Shown piece by piece: positions 27,275 through 35,354 of a stretch of 64,000 nt of DNA (position 1 is the first letter of the stretch; each line of letters opens with the position of its first letter). The notes under the pieces are model-generated. The model ran no database searches and was not told where the DNA came from. It was given only the letters and a program-made list of their open reading frames with translations. Origin of the DNA: JAIYDQ01 sp034408855 (GTDB lineage Bacteria > Planctomycetota > Planctomycetia > Pirellulales > Pirellulaceae); assembly GCA_034408855.1 (NCBI GenBank), contig JAWXCK010000067.1:1-64000 (forward strand), given 5' to 3'. The position numbers and the translations under genes were made by a program.

Positions 27275-28780
27275 TTATTCACCCAGCGTCAGCAACAATG
27301 CTCGCCGGGTCGAAACATCCTTTTCGACTTTGATTTGATTCAGGATGAGCGTCGAACTTGAAGCGACTAAATACATTCGGTGAGTGAGGCTCGTTTGCAA
27401 ATCGGGCCTGTCGCTTTCCCGAAAGAGTGGCCAAACCGAGTCATACTCCTCTAAATAGAAAAGTGCCAAGGCGGCGTTCAAGATTCGCCGAATTTGATGG
27501 TCTAGTTCGGCGTAGGATTGCTTCGGAACGATGCTTTCCGAAACCACCTCTCGCAATTGCGGCAATAGGCTTTCTCGCAATCGCGGAAGTTTTACCACCA
27601 GGACAGAGAATTGCTCATCGTTTGCCACCAACAAGAGTTTTAGTAGATCTGCCGATTGATCTGCGAACGCATCCGATAGAAGCGTTGCGGCCAATAGTCG
27701 ATTCTCGGGAGAACGCGCTTGATCGGCGGTTGCGGAAATCAATTCATCGATGATCGGTGAAGCTGGAGGCCGCAATGAACTGTAATATATCGGAACGTGC
27801 AAAGGATTGGACGCGAGTAGATAATCGACCACCGGGCGAGACCGATCTTTCCACGATGCGGGGTCAGTCGAATTAGCGATGGCCAATGACGCGTGAAAGC
27901 GAGACGACTCGGAAGAATTCTGGTCGTTGACGATCTGATCTAAAAATGCCAAATGCTGCTTCCAAATCGCTGTCGAGATTTTTGGCTGAAGGTTTGACAA
28001 TTCGGAACGCAAGAACACAAACTCTGATGGCGTTGCTTCGACCAGAAACGCATCGATGTCGTTGAGCCGCTGAGGTTCGTCTTCCACGAGAGCAAGCCGA
28101 AGGCGATTCAAGAGCATCGATTTATCCTCGCTACTGCTTGCATCGCGAGTTAACAAGACGGATTCGCGATCTCGAATGAACGTCAAGATTTTGGGGCGCT
28201 CGCTTCGAATCGTCGAAAGTACGATTGAAGCCGATTCAGGCGTCGCATTCAACAACGCATCGACTAAACCAAGCGAGCGTTCATTTTCACGCTGTTGCGA
28301 GAGTTCCAGCGAAGCAACCGCCAGTCGCCATTGACCCATCACGCTATAGCCGCTGACCAAGAAGGCAAGCAACAGTAGCAGGGCAAGGGCCGTGATGGCC
28401 GGTCGACGAGCACATCTCATTGCCAGCCGCTTGAACATCGAAGTGCGACGAGCTCGAATTGGCTTTCTGTCGAGAAAGCGACGAAGATCGATCCCGAGTT
28501 CGGAAGCCGTTAAATAGCGTGCGGACGGTTCTTTGTTCAGACATTTCAAGCATATCGTCTCGATATCGATTGGCAGCGAAGGCTGAAGTTTCCGCAGTGG
28601 GATCGGAGCACTCCATCGAACCTGAGCCATCGTATCGAGCGGGCTCGTTCCAGCGAAAGGCGGTGAACCGGTTAGTGCGCGATAGAGTATCGCTCCGAGA
28701 GAATAGATATCGGTCGATTGTCCAACATGCTTACTATTCCCGCTTGCCTGCTCGGGCGACATATACGCAGGGCGTGCCAA
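27275..28780 (-). pseudogene. Copy A kinase/FGE gene, kinase C-lobe and helical region
   Basis: Begins at the kinase activation segment (AYMSPEQASGNSKHVG), one reading frame away from the upstream kinase fragment. It has the C-lobe (STDIYSLGAILYRALTG, CLKCLNKEPSARY), a membrane segment AITALALLLLLAFLVSGYSV, then about 330 residues of helical repeats. It stops at TAA 27275-27277, where copy B has a tyrosine codon (LTLGE-stop against LAIGEYKPSD). Both features indicate a damaged kinase/FGE protein. Confidence 0.8.
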
Positions 28781-29747
28781 GGATCTCGCCAGTCATCGTC
28801 GCCGATTCGCGTATCGAGAGTCCTTTAGCCATGCCAAAATCGGTGATTCGTAAAACCCCATCGCAATCGACGAGAACGTTGCTCGGTTTCAAATCGCGAT
28901 GAATGATAAAATTTTGGTGCGCATGATTTACCGCATTGGCTAGCGTCTCGATAGCTTCCGCTGCAGCCCGATAATGCGGTAGACGATCTGCCCACTGCTG
29001 CTCGACGGTTTCACCAGAAATCAACTCCAAGACAAGAAATGGTCGGCTTTCATGCTCACCAACCGAATAAATCTGAACAATATTGCGGTGACGAAGTGAA
29101 GCCGCCGCTTCGGCCTCGGCCATGAATCGCTTGACAGCCACTTCGTCATCATTCGATGATCGAATGACCTTCAAGGCAACGCGCCGACCAAGTTCACATT
29201 GCATCGCTTCGAACACTATCCCCATTCCACCTTGTCCGAGGATTGAAATAATTTCAAATCCAGGGATTGTTGGAAACGCATCCTCGACAAAGGCATCGAC
29301 AACATTTCGATGCCTCGTCGATAGAGAATGCGATAGCCGCGATGCGTGCGAATTCACGGTATCAAGTTTGGATTTTATGCGTTCGGCAAAATCTGGAAAC
29401 CGCTCGAACCAATCCGAGATTTGTAACTGGGGTTCCCGAGTTTTTCGTAGCTCCCATTCTCCGATCATCAAGTCGGTTAAAACTTCCTCTGATTGATAAA
29501 GCTCGGGAAACTGCTCGAGATAAGATTCGATTCGAACAGTATCGCCCGCAACATATCGGAACTCCATGTCCGTTAATATCAACTCAAAAAGAACGGCAAG
29601 CCGAATGGTCGAATCGGTAGGAGCAAAGTCAGCTATCGAGGGCGTTGTTCCATCTTGCCAAGCATTTTCGAAGCGTTTTAGCACTGGTTCGCAACTTAAC
29701 CAGTCGGCAGTAAGCAGATTTGCAGCCTGCACATGCTTTAACGTCAT
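28734..29747 (-). pseudogene. Copy A kinase/FGE gene, N-terminal kinase part
   Basis: Hanks-type serine/threonine kinase N-terminus. About 165 residues of planctomycete-type leader precede LGQGGMGIVFEA, VALKVI, IIHRDLKPSNVLVD, ITDFGMAKG and GEILGTP. At about 28770 one extra base in GGCACGCCCTGCGTATATG shifts the frame, so the expected GTPAYMSPEQA becomes GTPCVYVARAG and ends. The start lies 3 bp after the sigma factor stop, so it was built as an ECF-kinase operon. As read here the kinase lacks its activation segment and C-lobe. A sequencing error is possible for this single base. Confidence 0.8.
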
Positions 29748-29750
29748 AGA

Positions 29751-30395
29751 TCACTTTTTTTCATTCTGTGTAGCAGCGACATCGGAGCTATCGATGTCCG
29801 ATTGATTTTCTATTTGCCGTAAAAGTCGATTGCGAACACGTTCGCGAATCCTTCGAACGGTCCGCTCCGCTCGCCGAAGCTGTACAGCCGTCTCTGCCGT
29901 CGATATGCCTTGCAATTGAAATTCGATGATCGCGCGATCATCGGACTCGAATCCTAAAAAGAGTTGTTCAACTGTCTCAGCCAATACCACGACCTCGTAA
30001 GGATTTGGCTCGCGATCGACAATCAATTGGTAGGCACCAGAATCATGGGCTAGATTCGACGAAAACATAATTTCGCGTCGCACATCGCGGCAAGAGGCTC
30101 GAAGCTGTTCGACACGGTCAGCGCATTTTCGAACGGTGATAATTGTTAAGAGTCCCCAAAGACTGTCGCCGCTCCGAATATCGAGTCTTTCGTCGCGATA
30201 TCGTCGTAAAAAGCTCTTGAACACCGATTGAACCACGTCTTCGGCATCGACCTTATTGCGATAATAGGTAGCAATTTTTCGACGAGCTAAATTGATTAGG
30301 CGTTCGGCAAACTGTTGGAACAGCAGTTCGAGTGCCGAGTCATCCCCCACTCGCCGCTTGTCCGCTAGCATGTCAATCTTCGAAGGAGTTGTCAT
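29751..30395 (-). CDS. ECF-family RNA polymerase sigma factor
   Basis: Extracytoplasmic-function sigma factor of the planctomycete group usually found beside kinases. Region 2 is visible in NLARRKIATYYRNKVDAEDVVQSVFKSFLRRY and region 4 in QLQGISTAETAVQLRRAERTVRRIRERV. The start is taken at ATG 30395 (MTTPSKIDM), 214 residues; a TTG at 30416 is possible. The kinase gene that follows is broken, so this factor has probably lost the partner that would have controlled it. The target promoters are unknown. Confidence 0.88.
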   Translation of the reverse strand: MTTPSKIDMLADKRRVGDDSALELLFQQFAERLINLARRKIATYYRNKVDAEDVVQSVFKSFLRRYRDERLDIRSGDSLWGLLTIITVRKCADRVEQLRASCRDVRREIMFSSNLAHDSGAYQLIVDREPNPYEVVVLAETVEQLFLGFESDDRAIIEFQLQGISTAETAVQLRRAERTVRRIRERVRNRLLRQIENQSDIDSSDVAATQNEKK

Positions 30396-30535
30396 TTGAG
30401 TAGCTCTCTCGACCAATATTTTAAGGTCAGAGGTTCGATTATGATCGATGATCTGCTCCTGGTCCGGTCAGACCACCGGAAAGTCTCGAACTTCACTATG
30501 GACCAAGCAAGCATTAGAAGCGATGATAGACAGGT

Positions 30536-33500
30536 ATGGATGCTGAACGATTACGAGTCCAGGCGGATTTGCGAGGTCTATTGGACGGTGACGTCTATTG
30601 CGATCCTATTCAAACACAGCTTTACGCTTCCGATGCTGGCGTCTACGAAATTATGCCTTTGGGGGTCGTCCGTCCGCGTCATACGGCGGATGTCGTTCAG
30701 ACGGTTAAGTATGCAGCGGAGAACAACTTGCCGCTTTTCCCTCGCGGTGGTGGAACGGGACTTGCCGGGCAAGCGTTAGGAGCAGGCCTCGTCATCGATT
30801 TTTCGCGGTACATGCGACGAGTACTCAAGTTAGATGAAGAGGCAATGACGGTTCGCGTCCAACCCGGATTGGTGCTGGCCGATCTCAATCGATATCTCGG
30901 GGCACGCGGATTGCTGTTCGGTCCAGATCCAGCAACTCGCGCCGTCACGACCATCGGAAGCGTGATTTCAATCGATAGCTCCGGAAGTCATTTCCTTCGT
31001 TATGGCACGGCCGGGTCGACTTTGGTCTCGATGGAAGCCGTCCTAGCAAACGGTGAAGCCGTCCATTTAGAGCGTTCGAGTTGGCAAGGTCCAGTCGATG
31101 TGACCTCGACCATCGGGAGGATCGCAAGCGAAGTTGGACAACTCTTGTGGGCCAATCGCGCTGAATATGATCAGCTACCGTGGAAAGGAGTTGCCCGAGG
31201 ATGTGGATATCGAATCGATCAATCGATCCATCAAGACTGGGTCGACTTAGCGAGGTTGCAATCGGGGGCAGAAGGAACGTTGGCGTTGATTACCGAAGCA
31301 ACCATTCGCGTCGAGCGAATACCCGCCGTGCGTGCAGTAGTTCTCCTCTTTAGTGATCGGCTAGAAACGGCAGCTCGAGCCGCCCTCGAAGCTCGACGCG
31401 ATGAAGTCGCGGCCTGTGATCTGATGGATCGGCGACTCTTGGAAATCGCACGCGAAATCGATCCTCGATACGACGCTATGCTTCCTCGCGGGGCTGAAGC
31501 AATGTTGTTGATCGAACTGCAAGGAAGCGATGTTCACGAAGTGCGTGCGAAACTAACGGCGCTGGTTGCTCGGATCCAACGCAAGGCACCGACCATAACT
31601 GCATCTCGCATAACGACCGACGATCGAGAGCGTGACTTTTACTGGCGATTGTGTCGGCGCGTCATTCCGCGACTCTATCGTATTAAAGGATCGGAGCGCC
31701 CGACGCCGTTTGTCGACGACATTGCGATTCCACCACATCGATTGGGCGATTTTATTGTCGAAGCTCAGAACATTTTTAAATCAACTCGTGTCACCGCGAC
31801 GATTTTTTCTCATGCCGCGCACGGTCAAGTCCACATTCGACCCTTTCTTGATCTGGCGAATCCGTTGGACATGACGAAAATGGAGCAGCTTTCAGAAAAG
31901 CTTTACGAAAAAGTCCGCGAGATGAATGGCACTATCGCGGGCGAACACGCGATGGGCCTCAGTCGAACTTGGTACGCTCGCCGCCAATTGGGATCGCTCT
32001 ATCCGATCATGCGCCGCGTCAAAGAGCTTTTCGATCCTCAAGGAATTTTGAATCCTGGAAAAGTCGTATCGGATGCTCCGCAGCGCGTGTCGGATAATCT
32101 TCGACCTTGGACGATTGACCCACAGCTTCGCCTCGAAAAAACCTACGACGGAGAGAAACAAGTGGTCGAGCAGCTCGCCAAGGAGAATAATCCTGTATTA
32201 GGCGACGCTGAAACAGTCGCCACAACGACTCCGCGAAAAAACATCTTTATTCCAATATTGGAGTGGTCTGAGACTCAGCCGATTGCGGCGACGGCTCAGA
32301 CATGCAATGGTTGTGGACGATGTCGAACGACTGCCGATAACGAGCGCATGTGCCCCATGTTTCGACTGGGACGTAACGAAGAAGCCTCGCCTCGGGCTAA
32401 AGCGAATTTGATGAGAGGACTTTTGTCGGGAAAATTACCAGTCCAGACGCTCGAACGCGACGAACTGAAAGCCATTGCCGATCTGTGCTACCATTGCCAT
32501 CAGTGTCGTGTCGATTGCCCCGCAAGTGTCGACATTCCAAAGATCGTTACCGAATTCAAAGCCCAGTATACGGCCGCTCATGGATTGCGATTCGCCGACT
32601 TGCTGCTTTCTCGACTCGACTTGTTGGCGGCAATGGCCAGTCGATTCTCAACGCTATCGAACTGGAGTTTGCGCAATCGCTCGCTGCGTTGGGTGCTGGA
32701 AAAAGTAACAGGAATATCGCAAGGGCGTCGCTTGCCGATGTTGGCGAATCAATCGTTTATGAACTGGGCGTCGCGTCGGCGGCTGACTCGACCAAAACGT
32801 TCGGGTGGCCGAAAGGTTTTGTACTATGTCGACCAGTACGCCAACTGGCATAACCCGCTCGTCGGTCGAGCTTTGGTGGAAGTCTTGCAACATCAGATGG
32901 TCGACGTCTATGTCCCTTCCAACCAAACGCCGTCATGGATGACGAAAATCGCGATGGGCGATATTGAACGAGCACGTAAGCTTGCGGCACCTACCATTCG
33001 AATGCTGGCCGAATCGGTTCGACAAGGATACGAAATTGTAACAACAGAACCGTCGGCGGCTCTGTGCCTTAAACATGAGTATCTCAATTTGATCGACAAT
33101 GAAGATTCTCGACTTGTTGCCGCCCATACTTGGGATGCCGGTCGCTATCTCTGGAATATGCACCAGAACAATGAACTCGAACTAGATTTTCAACCGCTGA
33201 CCATGTCGACCATTTATCACCTGCCATGCCACCTTCGAGCGATCGATAATGACCAGCCCGGTCGCAACTTGTTGCGATTGATCCCGGGTATGCAAGTTCT
33301 CGAAGCCGATGCCGGTTGCAGCGGGATGGCTGGGACCTATGGGATGAAAGGAGCCAATTACCGAACGTCGCTGCGAATTGGTTGGGGATTGATCAGCAAG
33401 ATGCAATCGACAACTGCCCAGTTCGGTACGACAGAGTGCTCCAGTTGCAAACTTCAAATGGAGCAAGGTGTCGACAAGCCGACGTTGCATCCGATTGCCA

Positions 33501-33580
33501 TGCTCGCCTACGCTTATGGAAAACTCCCAGAAGTCAAAACGTGGCTCGATCGTCGCAACGAAGGATTGGTTGTGCTTTAG
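30536..33580 (+). CDS. FAD-linked oxidase fused to Fe-S / CCG-domain reductase
   Basis: A 1014-residue fusion of a GlcD/D-lactate-dehydrogenase-like FAD oxidase with a GlpC/GlcF-like iron-sulfur part. FAD-binding PCMH segment: FPRGGGTGLAGQALG; FAD-oxidase C-terminal part to about 525 (NPGKVV). Two 4Fe-4S motifs: CNGCGRC near 590 and CYHCHQCRVDCP near 650. CCG-type cysteines: LPCHLRA near 897 and ECSSCK near 967. Expected to oxidise a 2-hydroxy acid and pass electrons to quinone at the membrane. It stands alone, divergent from the sigma factor gene, with only about 140 bp between. Confidence 0.92.
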   Translation: MDAERLRVQADLRGLLDGDVYCDPIQTQLYASDAGVYEIMPLGVVRPRHTADVVQTVKYAAENNLPLFPRGGGTGLAGQALGAGLVIDFSRYMRRVLKLDEEAMTVRVQPGLVLADLNRYLGARGLLFGPDPATRAVTTIGSVISIDSSGSHFLRYGTAGSTLVSMEAVLANGEAVHLERSSWQGPVDVTSTIGRIASEVGQLLWANRAEYDQLPWKGVARGCGYRIDQSIHQDWVDLARLQSGAEGTLALITEATIRVERIPAVRAVVLLFSDRLETAARAALEARRDEVAACDLMDRRLLEIAREIDPRYDAMLPRGAEAMLLIELQGSDVHEVRAKLTALVARIQRKAPTITASRITTDDRERDFYWRLCRRVIPRLYRIKGSERPTPFVDDIAIPPHRLGDFIVEAQNIFKSTRVTATIFSHAAHGQVHIRPFLDLANPLDMTKMEQLSEKLYEKVREMNGTIAGEHAMGLSRTWYARRQLGSLYPIMRRVKELFDPQGILNPGKVVSDAPQRVSDNLRPWTIDPQLRLEKTYDGEKQVVEQLAKENNPVLGDAETVATTTPRKNIFIPILEWSETQPIAATAQTCNGCGRCRTTADNERMCPMFRLGRNEEASPRAKANLMRGLLSGKLPVQTLERDELKAIADLCYHCHQCRVDCPASVDIPKIVTEFKAQYTAAHGLRFADLLLSRLDLLAAMASRFSTLSNWSLRNRSLRWVLEKVTGISQGRRLPMLANQSFMNWASRRRLTRPKRSGGRKVLYYVDQYANWHNPLVGRALVEVLQHQMVDVYVPSNQTPSWMTKIAMGDIERARKLAAPTIRMLAESVRQGYEIVTTEPSAALCLKHEYLNLIDNEDSRLVAAHTWDAGRYLWNMHQNNELELDFQPLTMSTIYHLPCHLRAIDNDQPGRNLLRLIPGMQVLEADAGCSGMAGTYGMKGANYRTSLRIGWGLISKMQSTTAQFGTTECSSCKLQMEQGVDKPTLHPIAMLAYAYGKLPEVKTWLDRRNEGLVVL

Positions 33581-33663
33581 TTCGGCTGCATTAATTCGTG
33601 AGCCGAACGAGCTGGTTTCGAAGTCGAAATAAGGCAGAATGTCGCAAGGATAAGCCCAAAAAT

Positions 33664-33741
33664 GTAGCGGTGCGGCGCGAGCCGCCCGGTAATTCGCTAG
33701 GTTTTCAACGCTTCACCGGACGGCTTGCGGCGTTCCGCTAC
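33664..33741. repeat. Intergenic palindrome between convergent genes
   Basis: Arms GTAGCGGTGCGGCGCGAGCC and its approximate complement ending CGTTCCGCTAC match at 22 of 27 positions, around a 24-base centre. It lies between the convergent oxidoreductase and lipoprotein-like genes and could terminate both. Imperfect pairing suggests an old member of a repeat family; no second copy is in this window. Confidence 0.6.
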
Positions 33742-33789
33742 CTTAACCTTGCAGCATTCGAACTAAGGCCAAGGGTGGCTTAGCTCAAT

Positions 33790-34746
33790 CTAACGTTCCA
33801 TGTTGAGGACACCGCGATAAGAGGTACTTGGACCAATAACAGGTGCTACTTGGTACTCCGGCGCTCGGACGGCGACCGGCTGCCCGCCGTTGAATTGAAC
33901 TAAATCGACCGTCGTGTAACCTGCGGGCTGAGGCGGCGTCCATCGCGCGTCGTCTTGTCCTTGATTGTCGTTCACGGTGTAAAAGCCTACATCGACTTCT
34001 AAATTCATCGGTGGACCACCGCTTGGAATGAGCTGGACTTTGGCGTTGTGCGGCAACGATGTTTGAATCGCTTGATAGTATTGGTGATTCGAGAGAATCG
34101 AAGAACCAATAAGCCGACCGGACGGATCTCGCAATAAAATCTGTCGGACCAGACCATACTTGGGATCGACCAGAATCGTTCGTCGATACTGACCAATAGG
34201 CGATGCAATTGCCGATTCGATTTCGATCAAGCCATCGGCTTGTGGTCGCGGTGTTCCGATCATGGTGTTCGGATCGAGATCGACAATCCCCATCGCTTCG
34301 ATCAACCATTCGGGTGAAACAGGAAGAATCTGCCGGTCGATCTGCGAAGCAAATTGATCGTGCCGAGCATAATAAAGCGTCGGTGAAGGTCCATGCCGAG
34401 TCGCCATCCAGAAAACATCGTCATTGCTGCCCAGATCGAAATCCGTACCGGTCATCCTTGAAAGTCCGCCTGTCATGCGAAAGCGACGAGGACGCTCCCA
34501 AACAATTTTTGCCGAAAGTGTCGGTACGTCTGGAATGCGAACAGTAACTGCATTCGATTGCAACTGTTGAATCGCACGCGTTCGATTGATGACTTCGGTT
34601 AACTGGTTTATGTCGGGGGCAGTTTGAAAAAGAGCTGGAGGCTGAAACTCATTGTGACTACGTCGAGGTATGCAGGTCGCACCGCTCGTTACGAAAAATA
34701 CGCCGAACCATAACACGAACGACCATTTTAACTTTGCGTAACGCAA
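33790..34746 (-). CDS. LolA/LolB-like exported protein
   Basis: 318 residues with a hydrophobic export signal (WSFVLWFGVFFVTSGATC); the cysteine is near lipobox position but preceded by T, so lipidation is uncertain. The body resembles LolA/LolB-type lipoprotein-handling folds: VTVRIPDVPTLSAKIVWERP, RRFRMTGGL, GSNDDVFWMATRHG, YRRTILVDPKYGLVRQILLRD. The start is TTG at 34746, supported by AAGGA eight bases upstream inside the end of the preceding gene. It follows that gene by 5 bp, so translation is probably coupled. Function unproved. Confidence 0.7.
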   Translation of the reverse strand: MRYAKLKWSFVLWFGVFFVTSGATCIPRRSHNEFQPPALFQTAPDINQLTEVINRTRAIQQLQSNAVTVRIPDVPTLSAKIVWERPRRFRMTGGLSRMTGTDFDLGSNDDVFWMATRHGPSPTLYYARHDQFASQIDRQILPVSPEWLIEAMGIVDLDPNTMIGTPRPQADGLIEIESAIASPIGQYRRTILVDPKYGLVRQILLRDPSGRLIGSSILSNHQYYQAIQTSLPHNAKVQLIPSGGPPMNLEVDVGFYTVNDNQGQDDARWTPPQPAGYTTVDLVQFNGGQPVAVRAPEYQVAPVIGPSTSYRGVLNMER

Positions 34747-34751
34747 GTCAT

Positions 34752-35243
34752 CTATCCTTCGGTATAAAGCATGGCTTGTAGGGCTTCTTGAACATCCTTG
34801 AGCCGTCCGATTTCGGGTTCTACATTCGGAACATCGAATTGCTGTTCCGTAACTGGATGGACGAGTCGTGTGTAGGCTTCATGGTCAGCAGTCTCAGGGT
34901 CTTCATCCGACATCGGTTGAAGCACACGCCGTCGAACGAGCAACAATCCCAACAAATGTGCCAGCGAGGATTGATCGGGGGCCTTGCAAAGCGCTTCGAG
35001 ACGTTCGATCAAAATCGGATTGGGCGTCGGAATCAATTGCTTAGGTTTGGGCGGATCCATAACGCCTTGCCACCATCCGACGGCTTCGGCCGGCGGACCA
35101 TTCCACTCCGACGCAGCAACGTCATAGCGAACAATCTCGCCACCTTTGGTAACGGCAACTGAATAGAATCGCTCCCCTGGTTGCAGTGGTCGATCTAAGA
35201 CCCGGCATCGTCGCGAACATCGTCCAATCGAGTATTCATTCAT
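34752..35243 (-). CDS. Small protein with CSRRC motif, unknown function
   Basis: No recognised function. 163 residues, soluble, no signal. The N-terminus EYSIGRCSRRCRVLDRPLQPGERFYSV looks like half of a zinc-binding site (CxxxC). It is followed by acidic helical segments (LEALCKAPDQSSLAHLLGLLLVRRRVL). I recall similar proteins beside LolA-like lipoproteins in other planctomycetes. Here it directly precedes the LolA/LolB-like gene with 5 bp between, so the two probably act together. Confidence 0.7.
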   Translation of the reverse strand: MNEYSIGRCSRRCRVLDRPLQPGERFYSVAVTKGGEIVRYDVAASEWNGPPAEAVGWWQGVMDPPKPKQLIPTPNPILIERLEALCKAPDQSSLAHLLGLLLVRRRVLQPMSDEDPETADHEAYTRLVHPVTEQQFDVPNVEPEIGRLKDVQEALQAMLYTEG

Positions 35244-35354
35244 AGCTGGGAAGTTAGGGAATTTTCGCCTTAAAGCATAGAGCGTTTCTGAGTTGGAAAG
35301 AAGATAAGCAGCATTGAGATGCTTTCAACGTCGATATCTAATCTGAACGAGGGG

